Positions 32,667 to 42,463 of a DNA stretch of 64,000 nt are shown here, piece after piece. The translations under genes were made by a program, and so were the position numbers. The notes below the pieces were generated by a model that saw only the letters and a program-made list of their open reading frames with translations, was not told the DNA's origin and made no database searches. The stretch's first letter is position 1; the number at the start of each line of letters is the position of its first letter. Origin of the DNA: Trinickia caryophylli (lineage in GTDB: Bacteria > Pseudomonadota > Gammaproteobacteria > Burkholderiales > Burkholderiaceae); the NCBI RefSeq assembly GCF_034424545.1, contig NZ_CP139970.1, forward strand, positions 248,001 through 312,000, read 5' to 3'.

Positions 32667-33377
32667 TCAGGCGCTGGCGTCCCGCCGCAGGAACGCATCC
32701 GCCAGATCGAAATCCTCGGGATACGTCACCTTGAAATTGCGCAAGCTGCCCTGCACCAGCCGCGGCGCATGGCCGAGCCATTCGATCGCGCTGGCCTCGT
32801 CGGTGAGGTCGTGGCCATCGCGCTGCGCACGCTCGATCGCCTCGCGCAGCATGCCGATGCGAAACATCTGCGGCGTTTGCGCCTGCCACAGGCCGTTGCG
32901 CGACTCGGTGCGCGCGATCCGATCGCCGTTGTCGACATCGACCCGCTTGAGCGTATCGGCGACCGGCAGCGCCATGATGCCGCCCACCGCGTCGTCCTTG
33001 AGCGCGGCGACAAGCGTGCGAATCAGCCCGGGCGTGATGCCTGGGCGAGCCGCGTCGTGCACGAGAACCCAGTCGTCGGCCGCCGCGCCGAATTCGGCCA
33101 GCGCCGCAAGCCCGTTCATGACCGACGCCTGACGCGATGCGCCGCCGCAGCGCCGCACGGCGAAGCGCAGCCCCGCGAAGCGGCGCGCATCGAAATGCGT
33201 GTCGTCCGGCGCAAGCACGACAAGCGTCTGCGCGAACTCGTTGCAGGCGTCGAACGCAGCCAGCGTAAAATGCAGCAGCGGGCGGCCGGCGACGGTGCGG
33301 TACTGCTTCGGCATCGGCGCGCCCGAGCGGCTGCCGGTGCCGGCACAGGGAATCAGGGCAAAGAGGCGGGAAGTCAC
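32667..33377 (-). CDS. ispD: 2-C-methyl-D-erythritol 4-phosphate cytidylyltransferase
   Basis: A 236-residue IspD. The nucleotide-binding loop is [20 protein letters not shown], then [46 protein letters not shown] and [11 protein letters not shown]. It transfers CMP from CTP onto MEP in the cytoplasm, step 3 of the MEP pathway. The GTG at 33377 gives the conserved start (M)[10 protein letters not shown]; an upstream TTG at 33395 is less likely. It is divergent from mfd; a TATAAT-type box lies between. Confidence 0.93.
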   Translation of the reverse strand: MTSRLFALIPCAGTGSRSGAPMPKQYRTVAGRPLLHFTLAAFDACNEFAQTLVVLAPDDTHFDARRFAGLRFAVRRCGGASRQASVMNGLAALAEFGAAADDWVLVHDAARPGITPGLIRTLVAALKDDAVGGIMALPVADTLKRVDVDNGDRIARTESRNGLWQAQTPQMFRIGMLREAIERAQRDGHDLTDEASAIEWLGHAPRLVQGSLRNFKVTYPEDFDLADAFLRRDASA

Positions 33378-33411
33378 GAACGAATCGCGCGTCAAAATAA
33401 AGGACGGATTT

Positions 33412-33417
33412 TATAAT
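33412..33417 (+). promoter_or_regulatory. -10 box TATAAT between ispD and mfd
   Basis: A perfect TATAAT on the + strand, oriented towards mfd with a leader of about 145 nt. Its complement also offers a TATAAA-like box towards ispD. The -35 match (GCGTCA with 17-bp spacing) is poor. Confidence 0.45.
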
Positions 33418-33569
33418 AGGTTCTTTGCGCGCAGCGCCCCCGTTCCAGGGTGATGCCCGCGCATCGTCCACGGCGGCGTGTCGAAGCCGGTGTGTGCGCC
33501 GTCCGCGCGCATGTCGTGCCTGTTTCTTGCGCACCCGCCGTCTATTGCAAAGGCCGCTTTTTCTTCGTC

Positions 33570-36500
33570 ATGCCTCAAACTGCCGCATCGCCCGCCGCCC
33601 TCCCCCTGCCGTTTCCGGTCGTCAAGGCCGGTCAGCGCCACGTGTTCGATGGAACGCACGGCTCCTCCGATGCGCTCGCCATCGCACGCTATCTGCAGGC
33701 TGGGCGCGAAGCCGTGCCGCTCCTCGCCGTCGTCTGCGCCAGCGCGGTGGACGCGCAGCGGTTGTCGCAGGAGATCGGCTGGTTCGCGCCGAACGCGCGC
33801 GTGCGGCTGCTGCCCGACTGGGAAACGCTGCCCTACGATACTTTTTCGCCGCACCAGGATCTCGTCTCCGAGCGGCTGGCCACGCTGCACGATCTCGGCG
33901 AAGGGCGTTGCGACGTGCTCATCGTGCCCGCCACGACCGCGCTTTACCGCATGCCGCCTGCCTCGTTCCTCGCGGCCTACACGTTCTCGTTCGCGCAGGG
34001 CGAGCGGCTCGACGAGGCGAAACTGAAGGCGCAGCTGACACTGGCCGGCTACGAGCACGTGAGCCAGGTGGTACGGCCCGGCGAGTACTGCGTGCGCGGC
34101 TCGCTCATCGATCTTTATCCGATGGGCTCGCCCCTGCCTTATCGGATCGACCTTTTCGACGATCAGGTCGATTCGATCCGTGCGTTCGATCCCGATTCGC
34201 AGCGCAGCCTCTACCCGGTGCGTGACGTACGGCTGCTGCCGGGACGAGAGTTTCCGTTCGACGAAGCCGCGCGCACTGCGTTTCGCAGCCGTTGGCGTGA
34301 AGTATTCGAGGGCGACCCGAGCCGCTCGTCGATCTACAAGGACATCGGCAACGGCGTGCCGTCGGCCGGCATCGAGTATTACCTCCCGCTCTTTTTCGAC
34401 GAGACGGCTACGCTCTTTCACTACTTGCCGGCCGCCGCGCATCTCGCCTTCATCGGCGATCTCGACAGCGCGATCCGCCGCTTCACAGCCGATACGAAGC
34501 AGCGCCATGCCTTCCTCTCGCACGATCGCGAGCGGCCCATCCTCGAGCCGCAGCGCCTCTTTCTGAGCGACGAAGACTTCTACGCGCTCGCCAAACCGTT
34601 CGCTCGCCTCTCGCTGCCGATCGACGCGGGCGGCGGGTGGGCCACGGCGCTGCCGTCGCTGGCGCTCGACCGTCATGCGGAAGACCCCGTTGCCGCGCTG
34701 CGTGCCTATCTGGCCACGAGCGGGCGCCGCGTGCTGATCGCCGCCGAGTCGGCCGGCCGCCGCGAGACCATCGCGCAGCTTCTGGCCGAGCACGGACTTC
34801 GCCCCGACTCGAGCGACAGTTTCGAGAGCTGGCTCGAAAGCGACGCGCCGTTTGCGCTCGGGGTGGCGCCGCTCGCGCGGGGCTTCGCGTTGCCCGGCGA
34901 GGGTTTCGCCATCGTGACGGAAACCGAGCTCTATGGCGGGCTCGTGCGGCGCGCGGGCCGCCGACGTCAGGAGCAGGCGAGCAGCGTCGACGCCATGGTG
35001 CGCGACCTGTCCGAGCTGAAGATCGGCGACCCGGTCGTGCATGCCCAGCACGGCATCGGGCGTTACATGGGGCTCGTTGCGATGGATCTCGGCGAGGGCG
35101 AGACGGAGTTCCTGCACCTCGAGTACGCAGGCGACAGCAAGCTCTATGTGCCCGTGTCGCAACTGCATGTTATTTCGCGTTACAGCGGCGCCGATCCCGA
35201 AAGCGCCCCGTTGCACGCGCTCGGCTCGGGCCAGTGGGAAAAGGCGAAACGCCGCGCGGCGCAACAGATCCGGGATACGGCGGCCGAGCTGCTGAACCTC
35301 TATGCGCGGCGCGCGGTACGCGAAGGTCATGCGTTCAAGCTCGAGCCGCGCGACTACGTCAAGTTCGCGGAGAGCTTCGGTTTCGAGGAAACGCCCGATC
35401 AGGCAGCGGCCATCGCTGCCGTGATCGGCGACATGACGGCGGGCCGCCCGATGGACCGGCTCGTCTGCGGCGACGTCGGCTTCGGCAAGACCGAGGTCGC
35501 CTTGCGCGCGGCCTTCATCGCCGTGATGGCGGGCAAACAGGTCGCGTTGCTGGCCCCCACGACGCTGCTCGCCGAGCAGCATACGCAGACCTTCACCGAC
35601 CGCTTCGCCGACTGGCCCGTGCGCATTGCCGAGCTCTCGCGCTTCAAGTCGACGAAGGAAGTCAACACGGCCATCTCGCAGATCAACGACGGCTCCGTCG
35701 ACATCGTGATCGGCACGCACAAGCTGCTTTCGTCGGACGTGAAGTTCAAGCGCCTCGGGCTCGTCATCATCGACGAGGAGCACCGTTTCGGCGTACGGCA
35801 AAAGGAGGCGCTCAAGGCCCTGCGCGCCGAGGTGGACGTGCTCACGCTGACCGCCACCCCGATCCCCCGCACGCTCGGCATGGCACTCGAGGGGCTGCGC
35901 GACTTCTCCGTCATCGCCACCGCGCCGCAAAAGCGGCTCGCGATCAAGACGTTCGTGCGGCGCGAGGAAGACAGCGTCATCCGCGAAGCGATGCTGCGCG
36001 AGCTCAAGCGCGGGGGGCAGGTGTACTTCCTGCACAACGAGGTCGAGACGATCGAAAACCGCCGCGCCATGCTGGAAGCACTCGTACCCGAAGCCCGCAT
36101 CGCGGTCGCGCACGGGCAGATGCACGAGCGCGAACTCGAGCGTGTGATGCGCGAGTTCGTCGCGCAGCGGGCGAACGTGCTGCTTTGCACGACCATCATC
36201 GAAACGGGCATCGACGTACCCAGTTCCAATACGATCATCATCCATCGCGCCGACAAGTTCGGCCTTGCCCAGTTGCACCAGTTGCGCGGGCGCGTCGGCC
36301 GCTCGCACCATCAGGCCTACGCCTACCTGCTCGTGCACGATCCGCAGGGCCTCACGAAGCAGGCGCAGCGGCGGCTCGAGGCAATTCAGCAGATGGAAGA
36401 GCTCGGCTCGGGCTTCTACCTCGCCATGCACGACCTCGAAATCCGCGGAACGGGCGAAGTGCTCGGCGACAAGCAGTCGGGCGAGATTCACGAGATCGGC

Positions 36501-37049
36501 TTCCAGCTCTACTCGGAAATGCTCAACGACGCCGTGAAGGCGCTGAAGAATGGCAAGGAGCCCGACCTCACGGCGCCGCTCGCCGCCACGACCGAGATCA
36601 ATCTGCATACGCCGGCCATCCTGCCCGCCGACTATTGCGGCGACGTGCAGGAGCGTCTGTCGATCTACAAGCGTCTTGCCAACTGCGAAAGCGACGATGC
36701 GATCGACGATATCCAGGAGGAACTGATCGACCGGTTCGGCAAGCTGCCGCAGCAAGCCCACGCGCTCGTCGAAACGCATCGCCTGCGGCTGGCGGCGAAG
36801 CCGCTCGGCATCTCGAAGATCGATGCGAGCGAAACGGCAATCAGCCTGCAGTTCGTTCCCAACCCGCCGATCGACGGCATGCGCATCATCGAGATGGTCC
36901 AGAAGCACCGACACATCAAGCTGGCCGGCCAGGACAAGCTGCGCATCGAAACACGCAGCCCCGATCTCGTCGTGCGTGTGGGCACCACGAAGGAGACGCT
37001 TCGCGCCCTCGGGGCGCCCGCCCGGCAAAGCGCCGCCGTCGCGAAGTAG
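33570..37049 (+). CDS. mfd: Transcription-repair coupling factor Mfd
   Basis: A 1159-residue protein, close to the usual 1150. The N-terminal UvrB-like modules run from residue 1 to about 340, with the UvrA-binding homology module. The CarD-like RNA-polymerase-interacting domain is at about 485-555 (LKIGDPVVHAQHGIGRYMGL). The translocase motor has Walker A GDVGFGKTEVALRAAF (K640), DEEHRFGVRQKEAL (D735), TATPIPRTLG and a Q-x-x-GR motif HQLRGRVGRS. The C-terminal TRCF domain occupies about the last 130 residues. It removes RNA polymerase stalled at lesions and recruits UvrA. The ATG at 33570 starts the conserved part. It is divergent from ispD. Confidence 0.97.
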   Translation: MPQTAASPAALPLPFPVVKAGQRHVFDGTHGSSDALAIARYLQAGREAVPLLAVVCASAVDAQRLSQEIGWFAPNARVRLLPDWETLPYDTFSPHQDLVSERLATLHDLGEGRCDVLIVPATTALYRMPPASFLAAYTFSFAQGERLDEAKLKAQLTLAGYEHVSQVVRPGEYCVRGSLIDLYPMGSPLPYRIDLFDDQVDSIRAFDPDSQRSLYPVRDVRLLPGREFPFDEAARTAFRSRWREVFEGDPSRSSIYKDIGNGVPSAGIEYYLPLFFDETATLFHYLPAAAHLAFIGDLDSAIRRFTADTKQRHAFLSHDRERPILEPQRLFLSDEDFYALAKPFARLSLPIDAGGGWATALPSLALDRHAEDPVAALRAYLATSGRRVLIAAESAGRRETIAQLLAEHGLRPDSSDSFESWLESDAPFALGVAPLARGFALPGEGFAIVTETELYGGLVRRAGRRRQEQASSVDAMVRDLSELKIGDPVVHAQHGIGRYMGLVAMDLGEGETEFLHLEYAGDSKLYVPVSQLHVISRYSGADPESAPLHALGSGQWEKAKRRAAQQIRDTAAELLNLYARRAVREGHAFKLEPRDYVKFAESFGFEETPDQAAAIAAVIGDMTAGRPMDRLVCGDVGFGKTEVALRAAFIAVMAGKQVALLAPTTLLAEQHTQTFTDRFADWPVRIAELSRFKSTKEVNTAISQINDGSVDIVIGTHKLLSSDVKFKRLGLVIIDEEHRFGVRQKEALKALRAEVDVLTLTATPIPRTLGMALEGLRDFSVIATAPQKRLAIKTFVRREEDSVIREAMLRELKRGGQVYFLHNEVETIENRRAMLEALVPEARIAVAHGQMHERELERVMREFVAQRANVLLCTTIIETGIDVPSSNTIIIHRADKFGLAQLHQLRGRVGRSHHQAYAYLLVHDPQGLTKQAQRRLEAIQQMEELGSGFYLAMHDLEIRGTGEVLGDKQSGEIHEIGFQLYSEMLNDAVKALKNGKEPDLTAPLAATTEINLHTPAILPADYCGDVQERLSIYKRLANCESDDAIDDIQEELIDRFGKLPQQAHALVETHRLRLAAKPLGISKIDASETAISLQFVPNPPIDGMRIIEMVQKHRHIKLAGQDKLRIETRSPDLVVRVGTTKETLRALGAPARQSAAVAK

Positions 37050-37170
37050 ACCGTGTCCTGCGCGGGGACGGGCGGGCTCGCGACCTGGCCCCGCACAGGG
37101 TCCGCTTGGCCCGCTCGCCGCCATGCGCTCCATTGCGGCGGTGCAGCATCGCATTCCCCGCGTGCGGCAT

Positions 37171-37206
37171 TTGGGTTGTAGAGGTTTTTTTCGGTATTAT
37201 CGAAAA
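37171..37206 (+). promoter_or_regulatory. argE promoter with palindrome around the -10 box
   Basis: TTGGGT (37171-37176), an 18-bp spacer, TATTAT (37195-37200). The -10 box sits in the loop of TTTTCG-GTATTAT-CGAAAA (37188-37206), an inverted repeat that could be an operator. It does not match the ARG box. Confidence 0.45.
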
Positions 37207-37230
37207 CACCTACGCGAAGGAGCCCTAGCC

Positions 37231-38493
37231 ATGCCGCAAGACGCTGAAACGGCGCACCGATTCCCCTCTTCCTCGCAGTCGCCGGCACCGGCTCCCTTCC
37301 CCGCTTCGCCCCTTCCTCTCAGCCTGCAATGGGTGGAACGGCTGGTATCGATCGATACGACAAGCCGCCGGCCCAACATCGAACTGATCGAGATCGTGCG
37401 CGAAGCGCTGAGCGCGCATGGCATCGTCTCGACGCTCACGCGCGACGAGCGGGGCGAGCGCGGCGAATGGGCCAATCTCTTTGCGACGATCCCCGCGCAC
37501 GACGGCGCGACGACAGGCGGGGTCGTTCTGTCGGGTCACACCGATGTGGTGCCCGTGGATGGCCAGCAGTGGGACAGCGACCCGTTCCGCGCCGAAATCC
37601 GCGAGCAGCGCCTCTACGGCCGCGGCACTTGCGACATGAAAGGGTTCATCGGTGCGGTGATGGCGCTGGTACCCGAGATGCAGGCAGTCAAGCTCGCCAA
37701 GCCGATTCACCTCGCTTTCTCGTTCGACGAAGAAATCGGCTGCGCCGGGGCGCCGCTCATGATCGCCGAGTTGCAAAGGCGCGGCGTCAATCCCGACGGG
37801 TGCATCGTCGGGGAGCCCACGAGCATGCGCCCGATCGTTGCCCACAAAGGCATCAATGTTTATCGCTGTTGTGTGCGCGGCCACGCGGCCCATTCGTCGC
37901 TGACGCCAAAGGGCCTCAACGCGATCGAGTATGCGGCGCGGCTCATCTGCCATATCCGCGACGTGGCGGACGAAATGCGCCGCGACGGTCCCTTCGACGA
38001 ATTCTACGATGTGCCATTCACGACGGCGCAAACGAGCACGATCGAAGGCGGCAACGCCGTCAACACCGTGCCGGCCGAATGCCGGTTCGCTTTCGAATTC
38101 CGCAATCTGCCGACGCTCGATCCGGCCACGGTGTTCGAGCGCATCGAGCACTACGCGCAGCAAACGCTGCTGCCGCAGATGCGGCGCGAGCATCCGGATG
38201 CGGCGATCGAGTTCACGCGCATCGCATCGGCGCCGGGCCTCGATGCCACGGAGCAAGCCGCGATCACCGAACTCGTACGCGCGCTGACGGGCGATCGCCA
38301 GACGCGCAAAGTGGCCTATGGGACCGAAGCCGGACTCTTCGCGCGCGCGGGCGTACCGAGCATCGTCTGCGGGCCCGGTGACATCGAACAGGCACACAAG
38401 CCGAACGAATACGTCGAGCTTTCCCAGTTGGCCGCGTGCGAAAGCTTCCTGCGCAAGTTCATGCGCAGCATGTCCGTCGACGCGCGCGCATGA
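37231..38493 (+). CDS. argE: Acetylornithine deacetylase
   Basis: A 420-residue M20 metallopeptidase-family enzyme. Zinc-site motifs are VVLSGHTDVVPVDGQQW, GRGTCDMKGFIGA and FSFDEEIGCAGAP, with the substrate-specific region GEPTSMRPIVAHKGINVY and VRGHAAHSSLTPKGLNAIEY. The C-terminal His is in GDIEQAHKPNEYV. It hydrolyses N-acetylornithine to ornithine and acetate in arginine biosynthesis. About 30 Ser/Pro-rich residues precede the fold, more than in E. coli ArgE. GAAGGAG supports the ATG at 37231. Its stop overlaps a possible ATG (38490) of the next gene. Confidence 0.9.
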   Translation: MPQDAETAHRFPSSSQSPAPAPFPASPLPLSLQWVERLVSIDTTSRRPNIELIEIVREALSAHGIVSTLTRDERGERGEWANLFATIPAHDGATTGGVVLSGHTDVVPVDGQQWDSDPFRAEIREQRLYGRGTCDMKGFIGAVMALVPEMQAVKLAKPIHLAFSFDEEIGCAGAPLMIAELQRRGVNPDGCIVGEPTSMRPIVAHKGINVYRCCVRGHAAHSSLTPKGLNAIEYAARLICHIRDVADEMRRDGPFDEFYDVPFTTAQTSTIEGGNAVNTVPAECRFAFEFRNLPTLDPATVFERIEHYAQQTLLPQMRREHPDAAIEFTRIASAPGLDATEQAAITELVRALTGDRQTRKVAYGTEAGLFARAGVPSIVCGPGDIEQAHKPNEYVELSQLAACESFLRKFMRSMSVDARA

Positions 38494-38534
38494 CGCGTCA
38501 CCCTTCCCCGCTTTCGATAATCCCTTCCCCGCAC

Positions 38535-39548
38535 ATGTCCACCGCCTCGCCGCAACACACCGACCATACGATCGACGCGGAACCCATCCCGACGCTCGAC
38601 GCCATCGCCAGTCAGCATTTCGCACTCGCGCCGTGGGTCATGCGCACGCCCGTCTTCGAGCGCCACGACTTCCCCTCCCTCGAAGGCACGAGCGTCAACT
38701 TCAAGTTCGAATTACTGCAGGCGAGCGGCAGCTTCAAGGTGAGAGGCGCTTTCACGAACCTGCTCGCACTCGATGCATCGCAGCGCGGCGTCGGCGTGAC
38801 GTGCGTGTCGGGCGGCAATCATGCGGCAGCGGTCGCGTATGCGGCCATGCGGCTCGGCACGAGCGCCAAGGTCGTGATGTTTCGGACCGCAAGCCCGGCG
38901 CGCGTCGCGCTATGCCGGCAATATCGCGCGGAAGTGGTCCTGGCCGACACGCCGGCCGAGGCGTTCGAGCTCGTTCGACACATCGAGGCCGAGGAAGGCC
39001 GCTTCTTCGTGCATCCGTTCAACGGCTATCGCACGGTGCTCGGCACGGCCACGCTCGGCTACGAATGGGCTACGCAGACGCCCGACCTCGACGCCGTGAT
39101 CGTGCCGATCGGCGGCGGTGGGCTTGCAGCCGGCGTTTCCACGGCGCTGCGCCTCGCCAACCCGCGCGTGCATGTCTACGGCGTGGAGCCCGAAGGCGCC
39201 GACGCCATGTCACGGAGCTTCGCGGCCAACCACACGGTGAAAATGGGTACGATGCACACCATCGCCGATTCGCTGATGGCGCCGCATACCGAGCAATACA
39301 GCTATGAGCTCTGCCGGCGGCACGTCGACCGGATCGTCACGGTATCGGACGATGCCCTGCGCGCCGCGATGCTCAAGCTCTTCACGCAGTTGAAACTCGC
39401 GGTCGAGCCCGCCTGCGCAGCGGCAACGGCCGCCCTGCTCGGCCCGCTGCGAGAAACGCTGCAAGGCAAGCGCGTTGGCGTGCTGCTGTGCGGAACCAAC
39501 ACCGACCCCGCCACGCTCGCGAATCACCTCGGTCAGGCCAAGGGCTGA
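38535..39548 (+). CDS. Threonine/serine dehydratase-like PLP enzyme
   Basis: A 337-residue fold-type II PLP enzyme. The Schiff-base Lys is in ASGSFKVRGAFTNL; CVSGGNHAAAVAYAA and the phosphate-binding PIGGGGLAAGVSTAL loop follow, and GVLLCGTNTDP lies near the end. It lacks the C-terminal ACT regulatory domain of biosynthetic IlvA, so it is of the catabolic or promiscuous type; serine racemase or hydroxyaspartate dehydratase are alternatives. The ATG at 38535 is taken; an upstream ATG at 38490 overlapping the argE stop (ATGA) would add 15 residues and imply coupling. Neither has a clear Shine-Dalgarno. Confidence 0.83.
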   Translation: MSTASPQHTDHTIDAEPIPTLDAIASQHFALAPWVMRTPVFERHDFPSLEGTSVNFKFELLQASGSFKVRGAFTNLLALDASQRGVGVTCVSGGNHAAAVAYAAMRLGTSAKVVMFRTASPARVALCRQYRAEVVLADTPAEAFELVRHIEAEEGRFFVHPFNGYRTVLGTATLGYEWATQTPDLDAVIVPIGGGGLAAGVSTALRLANPRVHVYGVEPEGADAMSRSFAANHTVKMGTMHTIADSLMAPHTEQYSYELCRRHVDRIVTVSDDALRAAMLKLFTQLKLAVEPACAAATAALLGPLRETLQGKRVGVLLCGTNTDPATLANHLGQAKG

Positions 39549-39602
39549 CGGCGCCGCGGGAGCCGCCTCGCCGCGAGCGCTGCGCGCCGGGCGGGCGCGC
39601 GG

Positions 39603-42077
39603 TCAGTGATGGTCGAACATGTTGAGGATCTGCGTTCGCTCTTGTGACGAGACGTTGGGCGGCGGCGCAGCGGGCGCCGCAAGCCCCGTCGGCCCGATAC
39701 TGCCCACGGCGTCGCTCGCTGCCGGCGCACCCGCGAGCGCCGTGCCCGAATCCACGCCGATGCTGGCGACAAAGCCATTGCCGGGCGTCATATCCGCGTA
39801 ATAAAGCTCGCCGTTGAGCGTGACCACGCTGTCGGGCATCGGCATTTGCACCTGCGGCACACCGCGCAGTGCACGCGACATGTACTCCACCCAGATCGGC
39901 AATGCGAGTTGCGCACCGAACTCGCGGCTGCCCAGGCTTCGCGGCTGATCGTAGCCCATCCATGCCACAGCGACGAGCGTCGGCTGATAGCCCGCGAACC
40001 AACCGTCCTTCGCCTCGTTCGTCGTACCCGTCTTGCCGGCGAGGTCCGAGCGATGCAGCACGTTCGTGCCCGCGCCCGTGCCGGCGGTGGCCACCGAATG
40101 CAGGAGGCTGTTCATCACGAAGGCATTGGCCGCGCTGATCGTGCGCGGTGCGTCGCGTCCGGCGACGATCGGTTGCGCCTTCGAGATCGGCTGGCCGCGC
40201 GCATCGTCCACTTCCGCGATCAGGTAGGGGTTGACGCGATAACCGCCATTGGCGAATACCGAGTAGGCAGCGGCCGACTGCAGCGGCGTGACGAGGCCCG
40301 CGCCGAGCGCCATCGGCAGATACGGCGGGGTCTTGTCGGCATCGAAGCCGAAGCGCTGCGTCACGTAGTCCTGCGCGTACTTGGTGCCGATGTACGAAAG
40401 GATGCGGATCGACACGAGGTTCTTGGACTTCTCGAGCGCGAGGCGCATCGGCATGGGCCCGTCGGGCTGATCGTCGTCCTTCGGCTCCCAGGCCTCGCCG
40501 CCGGGTGCGCTCGGCGGGAAATAAAGCGGCGCGTCGTTGATGATCGTTGCCGGCCCCAGGCCTTTTTCGAGCGACGCCGAGTAGATGAACGGCTTGAAGC
40601 TCGAACCCGGCTGACGCCACGCCTGGGTCACGTGATTGAACTTGTTCTTGTTGAAGTCGAACCCGCCGACGAGCGCGCGAATCCCGCCATCTTGCGGCGC
40701 GAGGGAAACGAGCGCGCCCTCGACCTGCGGAAGCTGCGTGATCTGCCAGTTGCCCTTTGCATCGGGCATCAGCCGCACGATGGAGCCCGGCTTGATCCGC
40801 AACGTCGCCGAGGCGCGCTGCGAAAGCGCGGAGGCAACGAAGCGCAAGCCCTCGCCCGTCACGTTGGCGGTATTGCCGTTGACGAACTGTACCGTCACCT
40901 GCTTGGGGGCGGCCGCTGTCACCACGGCCGAAACGATCTCGCCATCGTCGGGGTGGTCGGCAAGCGCATCGTCGATCGCTTCGTCGCGCTCGTCGCGCTC
41001 GGCCGGCAGTTCGACGAAACCCTCCGGGCCGCGATAGCCGTGGCGGCGCTCGTAGTCCATCACGCCCTTGCGCACCGCGCGGTAGGCCGCGTCCTGATCG
41101 GCCGAATCGATCGTGGTCACGACGGACAAGCCGCGCGTGTAGGTCTCGTCCTTGTATTGCGCGTACATCATCTGCCGCACCATCTCGGCGACGTACTCGG
41201 CGTGCACGCTGTATTCGTTGCCCGACAGCCTGGTGTGGATGTCCTCCTTCACGGCCTGATCGTACTGCGCCTGCGTGATATAGCGCAGATCGAGCATGCG
41301 CTTGAGGATGTATTCCTGGCGGATCTTCGCACGCTTGGGATTGACGACCGGGTTGTAGGCCGAGGGCGCCTTCGGCAAGCCGGCGAGCATGGCGGCCTGC
41401 GCGAGCGTGATGTCCTTCAGGTCCTTGCCGAAGTAGACACGCGCCGCGGCCGCAAAGCCATAGGCGCGCTCGCCCAGATAAATCTGGTTCATGTAGAGCT
41501 CGAGGATCTGATCCTTCGTGAGCGCGCGCTCGATCTTGTAGGCGAGCATCATCTCGTAGATCTTGCGCGTGTAGGTCTTCTCGCTCGACAGGAAGAAGTT
41601 GCGCGCCACCTGCATCGTGATCGTGCTCGCGCCCTGCGACGCGCCGCCGTGCAGCAGGTCGGTCGTCCCCGCGCGCAGAATGCCGATGAAATCGACGCCG
41701 CCGTGCTCGTAGAACCGGTAGTCCTCGATCGCGAGCACGGCTTTTTTCATGACGTCGGGAATATCGGCAAAGCGCACGAGACTGCGGCGCTCCTCGCCGA
41801 ACTCGCCGATCAGGACGTGGTCGGCGGTATAGACGCGCAGCGGCACCTTGGGCCGATAATCGGTCAGCACGTCGAGCGACGGCAGTTGCGGCGCCATGAC
41901 GATCAGCGCGTAGCCGACAACGAGGGCGCCGACGACGGCAACACCGCCGGCGAGCGCGCCGAAGGTCAATGCGAGCCGGGCCGCGATCGAGCCTTGCTGA
42001 CGTTCGGAACTGCGTTTGGACGGTTGCCGGCGCTCGGCGGGAGACTCGGAAGTGGGGGGACGTTTGATAATTGGCAT
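39603..42077 (-). CDS. mrcA: Penicillin-binding protein 1A (class A, bifunctional)
   Basis: An 824-residue protein. It has a short cytoplasmic tail, one membrane anchor (about residues 33-60) and a GT51 glycosyltransferase domain (about 75-250, VLAIEDYRFYEHGGVDFIGI, GASTITMQVARNFFLSSEKT). The transpeptidase domain has SxxK at S492 (QPGSSFKPF), SxN in LEKSKNL and KTG in LAGKTGTTNEAKDGW. It polymerises and crosslinks peptidoglycan in the periplasm. An OB-like insertion domain separates the two catalytic domains, as in other PBP1A. The C-terminus ends in a disordered Ala/Pro tail. It stands alone, divergent from the RHH gene over a 386-bp gap. Confidence 0.95.
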   Translation of the reverse strand: MPIIKRPPTSESPAERRQPSKRSSERQQGSIAARLALTFGALAGGVAVVGALVVGYALIVMAPQLPSLDVLTDYRPKVPLRVYTADHVLIGEFGEERRSLVRFADIPDVMKKAVLAIEDYRFYEHGGVDFIGILRAGTTDLLHGGASQGASTITMQVARNFFLSSEKTYTRKIYEMMLAYKIERALTKDQILELYMNQIYLGERAYGFAAAARVYFGKDLKDITLAQAAMLAGLPKAPSAYNPVVNPKRAKIRQEYILKRMLDLRYITQAQYDQAVKEDIHTRLSGNEYSVHAEYVAEMVRQMMYAQYKDETYTRGLSVVTTIDSADQDAAYRAVRKGVMDYERRHGYRGPEGFVELPAERDERDEAIDDALADHPDDGEIVSAVVTAAAPKQVTVQFVNGNTANVTGEGLRFVASALSQRASATLRIKPGSIVRLMPDAKGNWQITQLPQVEGALVSLAPQDGGIRALVGGFDFNKNKFNHVTQAWRQPGSSFKPFIYSASLEKGLGPATIINDAPLYFPPSAPGGEAWEPKDDDQPDGPMPMRLALEKSKNLVSIRILSYIGTKYAQDYVTQRFGFDADKTPPYLPMALGAGLVTPLQSAAAYSVFANGGYRVNPYLIAEVDDARGQPISKAQPIVAGRDAPRTISAANAFVMNSLLHSVATAGTGAGTNVLHRSDLAGKTGTTNEAKDGWFAGYQPTLVAVAWMGYDQPRSLGSREFGAQLALPIWVEYMSRALRGVPQVQMPMPDSVVTLNGELYYADMTPGNGFVASIGVDSGTALAGAPAASDAVGSIGPTGLAAPAAPPPNVSSQERTQILNMFDHH

Positions 42078-42463
42078 GACGGCAGGATCGGCGCGGCTGG
42101 CGGCGCCGCTTCGCGCGCACTCCGAGGTGGCGCCTTCAGGTCGTAATCATAATGGCGCGGCGCCCGCCACACTATCGGACGCGCCGGCGTAACAGCGCAT
42201 TTTAATGAAATCGCGCTGGCGGAATCCAATTTTTTTGTAAAAATTCCCGACAGTTCGTCTACGCACGGCGCATTGGCGGTTATCAACAGAATATGTTGAA
42301 AGGCTTGTGGAAAACGTGCCGAAAAGCGCGCCAAGCCTTTGATCGCGCGCCGATTCCATGAAAAGCCCGTATTTTGCGCCGGCCCGCGGCATCCTATGAT
42401 GGAAGGCGCTCCGTCGCAACGAGCGAACCCACACTGGCCTACATTCCGCTTGCGGAGCCGACC
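42078..42463. promoter_or_regulatory. AT-rich control region between mrcA and the RHH gene
   Basis: A gene-free 386 bp, with a stretch at about 42200-42330 that is much richer in A and T than its surroundings. An imperfect palindrome CAGCGCATTT / AAATCGCGCTG spans 42193-42218. TTATCAACA and TTGTGGAAAA near 42280-42315 resemble DnaA boxes in opposite orientation, and CAACA-GAATA-TGTTG forms a small inverted repeat. A TATGAT-like -10 facing mrcA lies near 42147. Confidence 0.45.

Noticed and set aside
33411..37154. Open frame of over 1200 codons on the minus strand opposite mfd
   Set aside because: It is a frame shadow typical of GC-rich genes. The + strand frame encodes an intact Mfd with all motifs.
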